The notes below the pieces were generated by a model, which was not told the origin of the DNA, did no database searches, and saw only the letters and a list, made by a program, of their open reading frames with translations. This document shows positions 27,694-40,500 of a stretch of 64,000 bases of DNA, piece after piece. Made by a program: the position numbers and the translations under genes. The DNA comes from Coriaria nepalensis (taxonomy: Eukaryota > Streptophyta > Magnoliopsida > Cucurbitales > Coriariaceae), in assembly GCA_027186245.1 (NCBI GenBank), contig CP114496.1, forward strand, positions 5,547,501 through 5,611,500, in the 5' to 3' direction. The stretch's first letter is position 1, and every line of letters starts with the position of its first letter.

Positions 27694-27894
27694 TTGCAAA
27701 TGGTCAATGCAAGGAAAGTGTGCATTAGTTTAACCTTATATCATTTGAATGAGTCATTTCAATTCAATAACATATTTCAAAGCAAGTTGAACGAATTCTA
27801 TTTTCGCACTACAAACACATGTTTTGGGCATAACTTGCAAATGATCAATGCAAGGAAAGTGTGCATTAGTGTAACCTTAAAATCATTTGAATGA
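27694..27894 (+). repeat. Chimeric unit at the domain I/II junction
   Basis: This is the first 141-bp TTATATC unit, a domain II type. It runs straight into TTTCAATTCAATAAC and CACATGTTTTGGG, which are domain I markers (same start as block P), then into GCATTAGTGTAACC. The sequence from 27,816 onward repeats that from 26,255 onward at a 1,561-bp offset (11 units - 1), including the rare AGTGTAACC. The switch within one unit looks like a recombination or gene-conversion joint. The 1-bp loss also opens a 66-codon frame here, which I do not consider a gene. Confidence 0.7.
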
Positions 27895-29150
27895 GTCATT
27901 TCAGGTCAATAACATATTTCATAGCATATTCAACGAATTCTATTTTCGCACTACAAACACAAGTTTTGGGCATAACTTGCAAATGGTCAATGCAAGGAAA
28001 GTGTGCATTAGTTTAGCCTTAAAATCATTTGAATGAGTCATTTCAGGTCAATAACATATTTCATAGCATATTCAACGAATTCTATTTTCGCACTACAAAC
28101 ACAAGTTTTGGGCATAACTTGCACATGGCCAATGCAAGGAAACTGTGCATTAGTTTAATCTTAAAATCATTTGAATGAGTCATTTCAAGTCAATAACATA
28201 TTTCAAAGCAAGTTGAACGAATTCTATTTTCGCACTACAAACACAGGATTTGGGCATAACTTGCAAATGATCAATGCAAGGAAAGTGTGCATTAGTTTAA
28301 CCTTAAAATCATTTGAATGAGTCATTTCAGGTCAATAACATAGTTCAAAGCAAATTGAACGAATTCTATTTTCGCACTACAAACACAAGTTTTGTGCATA
28401 ACTTGCAAATGGTCAATGCAAGGAAAGTGTGCATTAGTTTAGCCGTAAAATCATTTTAATGAGTCGTTTCAAGTCAATAACATATTTCAAAGCAAGTTGA
28501 ACGAATTCTATTTTCGCACTACAAACACAGGTTTTGGGCATAACTTGCACATGGCCAATGCAAGGAAAGTGTGCATTAGTTTAACCTTAAAATCATTTGA
28601 ATGAGTCGTTTCAGGTCAATAACATATTTCAAAGCAAGTTGAACGAATTCTATTTTCGCACTACAAACACAAGTTTTGTGCATAACTTGCAAATGGCCAA
28701 TGCAAGGAAACTATGCATTAGTTTAACCTTAAAATAATTTGAATGAGTCATTTCAAGTCAATAACATATTACAAAGCAAGTTGAACGAATTCTATTTTCG
28801 CACTACAAACACAGGTTTTGGGCATAGCTTGCACATGGGCAATGCAAGAAAACTGTGCATTAGTTTAACCTTAAAATCATTTGAATGAGTCATTTCAAGT
28901 CAATAACATATTTCAAAGCAAGTTGAACGAATTCTATTTTCGCACTACAAACACAGGTTTTGGGCATAACTTGCACATGGCCAATGCAAAGAAAGTGTGC
29001 ATTAGTTTAACCATAAAATCATTTGAATGAGTCATTTCAGGTCAATAACATATTTCAAAGCAAGTTGAACGAATTCTATTTTCGCACTACAAACACAGGA
29101 TTTGGGCATAACTTGCAAATGTTCAATGCAAGGAAAGTGTGCATTAGTTT

Positions 29151-29157
29151 AACCCTA
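29151..29157 (+). other. Telobox-like AACCCTA in one satellite subtype (first of about 27)
   Basis: The common ACCTTAAAATC becomes AACCCTAAAGTC in a domain II subtype, so AACCCTAAA, a 9-mer of the plant-type telomere repeat (CCCTAAA)n, appears. I find it about 27 times from here to about 46,610 and not in domain I. In plants, AACCCTA is the core bound by TRB-type Myb proteins. Whether this organism is a plant is not known, and a match this short in a repeated unit could be chance. It is a single element per unit, not a telomeric array. Confidence 0.45.
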
Positions 29158-29580
29158 AAGTCATTTCAATGAGTCAATTCAAGTCAATATCTTATTTCAA
29201 AGCAAGTCGAACGAATTCTATTTTCGCACTACAAACACACGTTTTGTGTATAACTTGCAAATGGTCAATGCAAGGAAAGTGTGCATTAGTTTAACCTTAA
29301 TATCATTTGAATGAGTCATTTCAAGTCAATAACATATTTCAAAGCAAGTTGAACGAATTCTATTTTCGCACTACAAACACAGGATTTGGGCATAACTTGC
29401 AAATGATCAATGCAAGGAAAGTGTGCATTAGTTTAACCCTAAAGTCATTTCAATGAGTCAATTCAAGTCAATATCTTATTTCAAAGCAAGTCGAACGAAT
29501 TCTATTTTCGCACTACAAACACACGTTTTGTGCATAACTTGCAAATGGTCAATGCAAGGAAAGTGTGCATTAGTTTAACC

Positions 29581-29587
29581 TTATATC
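29581..29587 (+). other. 1-bp-deleted (141-bp) unit, TTATATC type
   Basis: CTTAAAATCATTT is replaced by CTTATATCATTT, one base shorter. The same change is found in nine units, the others being near 27,737, 31,426, 35,401, 37,672, 39,517, 40,368, 40,651 and 41,786. Because 141 is a multiple of three, the frame across each such unit stays open for 63-69 codons. The product would be the satellite translated in one frame, with no codon-use or start-site evidence, so no CDS is called. Spacings between them are whole unit numbers minus 1 bp. Confidence 0.8.
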
Positions 29588-32500
29588 ATTTGAATGAGTC
29601 ATTTCAAGTCAATAACATATTTCAAAGCAAGTTGAACGAATTCTATTTTCGCACTACAAACACAGGATTTGGGCATAACTTGCAAATGATCAATGCAAGG
29701 AAAGTGTGCATTAGTTTAACCTTAAAATCATTTGAATGAGTCATTTCAGGTCAATAACATAGTTCAAAGCAAATTGAACGAATTCTATTTTCGCACTACA
29801 AACACAAGTTTTGTGCATAACTTGCAAATGGTCAATGCAAGGAAAGTGTGCATTAGTTTAGCCGTAAAATCATTTTAATGAGTCGTTTCAAGTCAATAAC
29901 ATATTTCAAAGAAAGTTGAACGAATTCTATTTTCGCACTACAAACACAGGTTTTGGGCATAACTTGCACATGGCCAATGCAAGGAAAGTGTGCATTAGTT
30001 TAACCTTAAAATCATTTGAATGAGTCGTTTCAGGTCAATAACATATTTCAAAGCAAATTGAACGAATTCTATTTTCGCACTACAAACACAAGTTTTGTGC
30101 ATAACTTGCAAATGATCAATGCAAGGAAAGTGTGCATTCATTTAACCTTAAAGTCATTTTCAAGACTCATTTCAGGTCAATAACATATTACAAAGCAAGT
30201 TGAACGAATTCTATTTTCACACTACAAACACAGGTTTTGGGCATAACTTGCACATGGCCAATGCAAGGAAAGTGTGCATTAGTTTAGCCTTAAAATAATT
30301 TGAATGAGTCATTTCAAGTCAATAACATATTACAAAGCAAGTTGAACGAATTCTATTTTCGCACTACAAACACAGGTTTTGGGCATAACTTGCACATGGG
30401 CAATGCAAGGAAACTGTGCATTAGTTTAACCATAAAATCATTTGAATGAGTCATTTCAAGTCAATAACATATTTCAAAGCAAGTTGAACGAATTCTATTT
30501 TCGCACTACAAACACAGGTTTTGGGCATAACTTGCAAATGATCAATGCAAGGAAAGTGTGCATTAGTTTAACCTTAAGATCATTCGAATGAGTCATTTCA
30601 GGTCAATAACATATTTCAAAGCAAGTTGAACGAAATCTATGTTCGCACTACAAACACAGGTTTTGGGCATAACTTGCAAATGATCAATGCAAGGAAAGTG
30701 TGCATTAGTTTAACCTTAAAATCATTTGAATGAGGCATTTCAGGTCAATAACATATTACAAAGCAAGTTGAACGAAATCTATTTTCGCACTACAAAAACA
30801 GGTTTTGGGCATAACTTGCACATGACCAATGCAAGGAAAGTGTGCATTAGTTTAACCCTAAAGTCATTTCAATGAGTCAATTCAAGTCAATATCTTATTT
30901 CAGAGCAAGTCGAACGACTTCTATTTTGGCACTACAAACACAAGTTTTGGGCATAACTTGCAAATGATCAATGCAAGGAAAGTCTGCGTTAGTTTAACCC
31001 TAAAGTCATTTCAATGAGTCAATTCAAGTCAATATCTTATTTCAAAGCAAGTCGAACGAATTCTATTTTCGCACTACAAACACACGTTTTGTGTATAACT
31101 TGCAAATGGTCAATGCAAGGAAAGTGTGCATTAGTTTAACCTTAATATCATTTGAATGAGTCATTTCAAGTCAATAACATATTTCAAAGCAAGTTGAACG
31201 AATTCTATTTTCGCACTAAAAAAACAGGATTTGGGCATAACTTGCAAATGATCAATCCAAGGAAAGTGTGCATTAGTTTAACCCTAAAGTCATTTCAATG
31301 AGTCAATTCAAGTCAATATCTTATTTCAAAGCAAGTCGAACGAATTCTATTTTCGCACTACAAACACACGTTTTGCGCATAACTTGCAAATGGTCAATGC
31401 AAGGAAAGTGTGCATTAGTTTAACCTTATATCATTTGAATGAGTCATTTCAAGTCAATAACATATTTCAAAGCAAGTTGAACGAATTCTATTTTCGCACT
31501 ACAAACACAGGATTTGGGCATAACTTGCAAATGATCAATGCAAGGAAAGTGTGCATTAGTTTAACCTTAAGATCATTTGAATGAGTCATTTCAAGTCAAT
31601 AACATATTTCAAAGCAAGTTGAACGAATTCTATTTTCGCACTACAAACACAGGTTTTGGGCATAAGTTGCAAATGATCAATGCAAGGAAAGTGTGCATTA
31701 GTTTAACCTTAAAATCATTCGAATGAGGCATTTCAGGTCAATAACATATTACAAAGCAAGTTGAACGAATTCTATTTTCGCACTACAAACACAGGTTTTG
31801 GGCATAACTTGCAAATGATCAATGCAAGGAAAGTGTGCATTAGTTTAACCTTAAGATCATTCGAATGAGTCATTTCAGGTCAATAACATATTTCAAAGCA
31901 AGTTGAACGAATTCTATTTTCGCACTACAAACACACGTTTTGTGTATAACTTGCAAATGGTCAATGCAAGGAAAGTGTGCATTAGTTTAACCTTAATATC
32001 ATTTGAATGAGTCATTTCAAGTCAATAACATATTTCAAAGCAAGTTGAACGAATTCTATTTTCGCACTAAAAAAACAGGATTTGGGCATAACTTGCAAAT
32101 GATCAATCCAAGGAAAGTGTGCATTAGTTTAACCCTAAAGTCATTTCAATGAGTCAATTCAAGTCAATATCTTATTTCAAAGCAAGTCGAACGAATTCTA
32201 TTTTCGCACTACAAACACACGTTTTGCGCATAACTTGCAAATGGTCAATGCAAGGAAAGTGTGCATTAGTTTAATCTTAAAATCATTTGAATGAGTCATT
32301 TCAAGTCAATAACATATTTCAAAGCAAGTTGAACGAATTCTATTTTCGCACTACAAACACAGGATTTGGGCATAACTTGCAAATGATCAATGCAAGGAAA
32401 GTGTGCATTAGTTTAACCTTAAAATCATTTGAATGAGTCATTTCAGGTCAATAACATAGTTCAAAGCAAATTGAACGAATTCTATTTTCGCACTACAAAC

Positions 32501-35500
32501 ACAAGTTTTGTGCATAACTTGCAAATGGTCAATGCAAGGAAAGTGTGCATTAGTTTAGCCGTAAAATCATTTTAATGAGTCGTTTCAAGTCAATAACATA
32601 TTTCAAAGCAAGTTGAACGAATTCTATTTTCGCACTACAAACACAGGTTTTGGGCATAACTTGCACATGGCCAATGCAAGGAAAGTGTGCATTAGTTTAA
32701 CCTTAAAATCATTTGAATGAGTCGTTTCAGGTCAATAACATATTTCAAAGCAAGTTGAACGAATTCTATTTTCGCACTACAAACACAAGTTTTGTGCATA
32801 ACTTGCAAATGGCCAATGCAAGGAAACTATGCATTAGTTTAACCTTAAAATAATTTGAATGAGTCATTTCAAGTCAATAACATATTACAAAGCAAGTTGA
32901 ACGAATTCTATTTTCGCACTACAAACACAGGTTTTGGGCATAGCTTGCACATGGGCAATGCAAGAAAACTGTGCATTAGTTTAACCTTAAAATCATTTGA
33001 ATGAGTCATTTCAAGTCAATAACATATTTCAAAGCAAGTTGAACGAATTCTATTTTCGCACTACAAACACAGGTTTTGGGCATAACTTGCACATGGCCAA
33101 TGCAAAGAAAGTGTGCATTAGTTTAACCATAAAATCATTTGAATGAGTCATTTCAGGTCAATAACATATTTCAAAGCAAGTTGAACGAATTCTATTTTCG
33201 CACTACAAACACAGGATTTGGGCATAACTTGCAAATGTTCAATGCAAGGAAAGTGTGCATTAGTTTAACCCTAAAGTCATTTCAATGAGTCAATTCAAGT
33301 CAATATCTTATTTCAGAGCAAGTCGAACGACTTCTATTTTGGCACTACAAACACAAGTTTTGGGCATAACTTGCAAATGATCAATGCAAGGAAAGTCTGC
33401 GTTAGTTTAACCCTAAAGTCATTTCAATGAGTCAATTCAAGTCAATATCTTATTTCAAAGCAAGTCGAACGAATTCTATTTTCGCACTACAAACACACGT
33501 TTTGTGTATAACTTGCAAATGGTCAATGCAAGGAAAGTGTGCATTAGTTTAACCTTAATATCATTTGAATGAGTCATTTCAAGTCAATAACATATTTCAA
33601 AGCAAGTTGAACGAATTCTATTTTCGCACTAAAAAAACAGGATTTGGGCATAACTTGCAAATGATCAATGCAAGGAAAGTGTGCATTAGTTTAACCTTAA
33701 AATCATTTGAATGAGTCATTTCAGGTCAATAACATAGTTCAAAGCAAATTGAACGAATTCTATTTTCGCACTACAAACACAAGTTTTGTGCATAACTTGC
33801 AAATGGTCAATGCAAGGAAAGTGTGCATTAGTTTAGCCGTAAAATCATTTTAATGAGTCGTTTCAAGTCAATAACATATTTCAAAGCAAGTTGAACGAAT
33901 TCTATTTTCGCACTACAAACACAGGTTTTGGGCATAACTTGCACATGGCCAATGCAAGGAAAGTGTGCATTAGTTTAACCTTAAAATCATTTGAATGAGT
34001 CGTTTCAGGTCAATAACATATTTCAAAGCAAATTGAACGAATTCTATTTTCGCACTACAAACACAAGTTTTGTGCATAACTTGCAAATGATCAATGCAAG
34101 GAAAGTGTGCATTCATTTAACCTTAAAGTCATTTTCAAGACTCATTTCAGGTCAATAACATATTACAAAGCAAGTTGAACGAATTCTATTTTCACACTAC
34201 AAACACAGGTTTTGGGCATAACTTGCACATGGCCAATGCAAGGAAAGTGTGCATTAGTTTAGCCTTAAAATAATTTGAATGAGTCATTTCAAGTCAATAA
34301 CATATTACAAAGCAAGTTGAACGAATTCTATTTTCGCACTACAAACACAGGTTTTGGGCATAACTTGCACATGGGCAATGCAAGGAAACTGTGCATTAGT
34401 TTAACCATAAAATCATTTGAATGAGTCATTTCAAGTCAATAACATATTTCAAAGCAAGTTGAACGAATTCTATTTTCGCACTACAAACACAGGTTTTGGG
34501 CATAACTTGCAAATGATCAATGCAAGGAAAGTGTGCATTAGTTTAACCTTAAGATCATTCGAATGAGTCATTTCAGGTCAATAACATATTTCAAAGCAAG
34601 TTGAACGAAATCTATGTTCGCACTACAAACACAGGTTTTGGGCATAACTTGCAAATGATCAATGCAAGGAAAGTGTGCATTAGTTTAACCTTAAAATCAT
34701 TTGAATGAGGCATTTCAGGTCAATAACATATTACAAAGCAAGTTGAACGAAATCTATTTTCGCACTACAAAAACAGGTTTTGGGCATAACTTGCACATGA
34801 CCAATGCAAGGAAAGTGTGCATTAGTTTAACCCTAAAGTCATTTCAATGAGTCAATTCAAGTCAATATCTTATTTCAGAGCAAGTCGAACGACTTCTATT
34901 TTGGCACTACAAACACAAGTTTTGGGCATAACTTGCAAATGATCAATGCAAGGAAAGTCTGCGTTAGTTTAACCCTAAAGTCATTTCAATGAGTCAATTC
35001 AAGTCAATATCTTATTTCAAAGCAAGTCGAACGAATTCTATTTTCGCACTACAAACACACGTTTTGTGTATAACTTGCAAATGGTCAATGCAAGGAAAGT
35101 GTGCATTAGTTTAACCTTAATATCATTTGAATGAGTCATTTCAAGTCAATAACATATTTCAAAGCAAGTTGAACGAATTCTATTTTCGCACTAAAAAAAC
35201 AGGATTTGGGCATAACTTGCAAATGATCAATCCAAGGAAAGTGTGCATTAGTTTAACCCTAAAGTCATTTCAATGAGTCAATTCAAGTCAATATCTTATT
35301 TCAAAGCAAGTCGAACGAATTCTATTTTCGCACTACAAACACACGTTTTGCGCATAACTTGCAAATGGTCAATGCAAGGAAAGTGTGCATTAGTTTAACC
35401 TTATATCATTTGAATGAGTCATTTCAAGTCAATAACATATTTCAAAGCAAGTTGAACGAATTCTATTTTCGCACTACAAACACAGGATTTGGGCATAACT

Positions 35501-38500
35501 TGCAAATGATCAATGCAAGGAAAGTGTGCATTAGTTTAACCTTAAGATCATTTGAATGAGTCATTTCAAGTCAATAACATATTTCAAAGCAAGTTGAACG
35601 AATTCTATTTTCGCACTACAAACACAGGTTTTGGGCATAAGTTGCAAATGATCAATGCAAGGAAAGTGTGCATTAGTTTAACCTTAAAATCATTCGAATG
35701 AGGCATTTCAGGTCAATAACATATTACAAAGCAAGTTGAACGAATTCTATTTTCGCACTACAAACACAGGTTTTGGGCATAACTTGCAAATGATCAATGC
35801 AAGGAAAGTGTGCATTAGTTTAACCTTAAGATCATTCGAATGAGTCATTTCAGGTCAATAACATATTTCAAAGCAAGTTGAACGAATTCTATTTTCGCAC
35901 TACAAACACACGTTTTGTGTATAACTTGCAAATGGTCAATGCAAGGAAAGTGTGCATTAGTTTAACCTTAATATCATTTGAATGAGTCATTTCAAGTCAA
36001 TAACATATTTCAAAGCAAGTTGAACGAATTCTATTTTCGCACTAAAAAAACAGGATTTGGGCATAACTTGCAAATGATCAATCCAAGGAAAGTGTGCATT
36101 AGTTTAACCCTAAAGTCATTTCAATGAGTCAATTCAAGTCAATATCTTATTTCAAAGCAAGTCGAACGAATTCTATTTTCGCACTACAAACACACGTTTT
36201 GCGCATAACTTGCAAATGGTCAATGCAAGGAAAGTGTGCATTAGTTTAATCTTAAAATCATTTGAATGAGTCATTTCAAGTCAATAACATATTTCAAAGC
36301 AAGTTGAACGAATTCTATTTTCGCACTACAAACACAGGATTTGGGCATAACTTGCAAATGATCAATGCAAGGAAAGTGTGCATTAGTTTAACCTTAAAAT
36401 CATTTGAATGAGTCATTTCAGGTCAATAACATAGTTCAAAGCAAATTGAACGAATTCTATTTTCGCACTACAAACACAAGTTTTGTGCATAACTTGCAAA
36501 TGGTCAATGCAAGGAAAGTGTGCATTAGTTTAGCCGTAAAATCATTTTAATGAGTCGTTTCAAGTCAATAACATATTTCAAAGCAAGTTGAACGAATTCT
36601 ATTTTCGCACTACAAACACAGGTTTTGGGCATAACTTGCACATGGCCAATGCAAGGAAAGTGTGCATTAGTTTAACCTTAAAATCATTTGAATGAGTCGT
36701 TTCAGGTCAATAACATATTTCAAAGCAAGTTGAACGAATTCTATTTTCGCACTACAAACACAAGTTTTGTGCATAACTTGCAAATGGCCAATGCAAGGAA
36801 ACTATGCATTAGTTTAACCTTAAAATAATTTGAATGAGTCATTTCAAGTCAATAACATATTACAAAGCAAGTTGAACGAATTCTATTTTCGCACTACAAA
36901 CACAGGTTTTGGGCATAGCTTGCACATGGGCAATGCAAGAAAACTGTGCATTAGTTTAACCTTAAAATCATTTGAATGAGTCATTTCAAGTCAATAACAT
37001 ATTTCAAAGCAAGTTGAACGAATTCTATTTTCGCACTACAAACACAGGTTTTGGGCATAACTTGCACATGGCCAATGCAAAGAAAGTGTGCATTAGTTTA
37101 ACCATAAAATCATTTGAATGAGTCATTTCAGGTCAATAACATATTTCAAAGCAAGTTGAACGAATTCTATTTTCGCACTACAAACACAGGATTTGGGCAT
37201 AACTTGCAAATGTTCAATGCAAGGAAAGTGTGCATTAGTTTAACCCTAAAGTCATTTCAATGAGTCAATTCAAGTCAATATCTTATTTCAAAGCAAGTCG
37301 AACGAATTCTATTTTCGCACTACAAACACACGTTTTGTGTATAACTTGCAAATGGTCAATGCAAGGAAAGTGTGCATTAGTTTAACCTTAATATCATTTG
37401 AATGAGTCATTTCAAGTCAATAACATATTTCAAAGCAAGTTGAACGAATTCTATTTTCGCACTACAAACACAGGATTTGGGCATAACTTGCAAATGATCA
37501 ATGCAAGGAAAGTGTGCATTAGTTTAACCCTAAAGTCATTTCAATGAGTCAATTCAAGTCAATATCTTATTTCAAAGCAAGTCGAACGAATTCTATTTTC
37601 GCACTACAAACACACGTTTTGTGCATAACTTGCAAATGGTCAATGCAAGGAAAGTGTGCATTAGTTTAACCTTATATCATTTGAATGAGTCATTTCAAGT
37701 CAATAACATATTTCAAAGCAAGTTGAACGAATTCTATTTTCGCACTACAAACACAGGATTTGGGCATAACTTGCAAATGATCAATGCAAGGAAAGTGTGC
37801 ATTAGTTTAACCTTAAAATCATTTGAATGAGTCATTTCAGGTCAATAACATAGTTCAAAGCAAATTGAACGAATTCTATTTTCGCACTACAAACACAAGT
37901 TTTGTGCATAACTTGCAAATGGTCAATGCAAGGAAAGTGTGCATTAGTTTAGCCGTAAAATCATTTTAATGAGTCGTTTCAAGTCAATAACATATTTCAA
38001 AGCAAGTTGAACGAATTCTATTTTCGCACTACAAACACAGGTTTTGGGCATAACTTGCACATGGCCAATGCAAGGAAAGTGTGCATTAGTTTAACCTTAA
38101 AATCATTTGAATGAGTCGTTTCAGGTCAATAACATATTTCAAAGCAAATTGAACGAATTCTATTTTCGCACTACAAACACAAGTTTTGTGCATAACTTGC
38201 AAATGATCAATGCAAGGAAAGTGTGCATTCATTTAACCTTAAAGTCATTTTCAAGACTCATTTCAGGTCAATAACATATTACAAAGCAAGTTGAACGAAT
38301 TCTATTTTCACACTACAAACACAGGTTTTGGGCATAACTTGCACATGGCCAATGCAAGGAAAGTGTGCATTAGTTTAGCCTTAAAATAATTTGAATGAGT
38401 CATTTCAAGTCAATAACATATTACAAAGCAAGTTGAACGAATTCTATTTTCGCACTACAAACACAGGTTTTGGGCATAACTTGCACATGGGCAATGCAAG

Positions 38501-40500
38501 GAAACTGTGCATTAGTTTAACCATAAAATCATTTGAATGAGTCATTTCAAGTCAATAACATATTTCAAAGCAAGTTGAACGAATTCTATTTTCGCACTAC
38601 AAACACAGGTTTTGGGCATAACTTGCAAATGATCAATGCAAGGAAAGTGTGCATTAGTTTAACCTTAAGATCATTCGAATGAGTCATTTCAGGTCAATAA
38701 CATATTTCAAAGCAAGTTGAACGAAATCTATGTTCGCACTACAAACACAGGTTTTGGGCATAACTTGCAAATGATCAATGCAAGGAAAGTGTGCATTAGT
38801 TTAACCTTAAAATCATTTGAATGAGGCATTTCAGGTCAATAACATATTACAAAGCAAGTTGAACGAAATCTATTTTCGCACTACAAAAACAGGTTTTGGG
38901 CATAACTTGCACATGACCAATGCAAGGAAAGTGTGCATTAGTTTAACCCTAAAGTCATTTCAATGAGTCAATTCAAGTCAATATCTTATTTCAGAGCAAG
39001 TCGAACGACTTCTATTTTGGCACTACAAACACAAGTTTTGGGCATAACTTGCAAATGATCAATGCAAGGAAAGTCTGCGTTAGTTTAACCCTAAAGTCAT
39101 TTCAATGAGTCAATTCAAGTCAATATCTTATTTCAAAGCAAGTCGAACGAATTCTATTTTCGCACTACAAACACACGTTTTGTGTATAACTTGCAAATGG
39201 TCAATGCAAGGAAAGTGTGCATTAGTTTAACCTTAATATCATTTGAATGAGTCATTTCAAGTCAATAACATATTTCAAAGCAAGTTGAACGAATTCTATT
39301 TTCGCACTAAAAAAACAGGATTTGGGCATAACTTGCAAATGATCAATCCAAGGAAAGTGTGCATTAGTTTAACCCTAAAGTCATTTCAATGAGTCAATTC
39401 AAGTCAATATCTTATTTCAAAGCAAGTCGAACGAATTCTATTTTCGCACTACAAACACACGTTTTGCGCATAACTTGCAAATGGTCAATGCAAGGAAAGT
39501 GTGCATTAGTTTAACCTTATATCATTTGAATGAGTCATTTCAAGTCAATAACATATTTCAAAGCAAGTTGAACGAATTCTATTTTCGCACTACAAACACA
39601 GGATTTGGGCATAACTTGCAAATGATCAATGCAAGGAAAGTGTGCATTAGTTTAACCTTAAGATCATTTGAATGAGTCATTTCAAGTCAATAACATATTT
39701 CAAAGCAAGTTGAACGAATTCTATTTTCGCACTACAAACACAGGTTTTGGGCATAAGTTGCAAATGATCAATGCAAGGAAAGTGTGCATTAGTTTAACCT
39801 TAAAATCATTCGAATGAGGCATTTCAGGTCAATAACATATTACAAAGCAAGTTGAACGAATTCTATTTTCGCACTACAAACACAGGTTTTGGGCATAACT
39901 TGCAAATGATCAATGCAAGGAAAGTGTGCATTAGTTTAACCTTAAGATCATTCGAATGAGTCATTTCAGGTCAATAACATATTTCAAAGCAAGTTGAACG
40001 AATTCTATTTTCGCACTACAAACACACGTTTTGTGTATAACTTGCAAATGGTCAATGCAAGGAAAGTGTGCATTAGTTTAACCTTAATATCATTTGAATG
40101 AGTCATTTCAAGTCAATAACATATTTCAAAGCAAGTTGAACGAATTCTATTTTCGCACTAAAAAAACAGGATTTGGGCATAACTTGCAAATGATCAATCC
40201 AAGGAAAGTGTGCATTAGTTTAACCCTAAAGTCATTTCAATGAGTCAATTCAAGTCAATATCTTATTTCAAAGCAAGTCGAACGAATTCTATTTTCGCAC
40301 TACAAACACACGTTTTGCGCATAACTTGCAAATGGTCAATGCAAGGAAAGTGTGCATTAGTTTAACCTTATATCATTTGAATGAGTCATTTCAAGTCAAT
40401 AACATATTTCAAAGCAAGTTGAACGAATTCTATTTTCGCACTACAAACACAGGATTTGGGCATAACTTGCAAATGATCAATCCAAGGAAAGTGTGCATTA

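Larger units (their letters stand above)
28160..40500 (+). repeat. 28-29-unit super-repeat (3,975/4,116 bp), about three copies
   Basis: The variant GCCGTAAAATC occurs at 28442, 32558 and 36533 (offsets 4,116 and 3,975), and a second site within the unit at 29861, 33836 and 37952 (3,975 and 4,116). The variant CATTCATTTAACC occurs at 30136, 34111 and 38227 with the same offsets. The 141-bp difference matches one TTATATC unit, absent from the part of the second copy around 33.2-33.7 kb. That copy instead holds the ATTTCAGAGCAAG and GTCTGCGTTAG units found elsewhere at about 30.9 and 34.9 kb. The third copy departs near 40.37 kb, where TTATATC replaces TTAAAATC. Copies look almost identical by eye. 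Confidence 0.85.
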
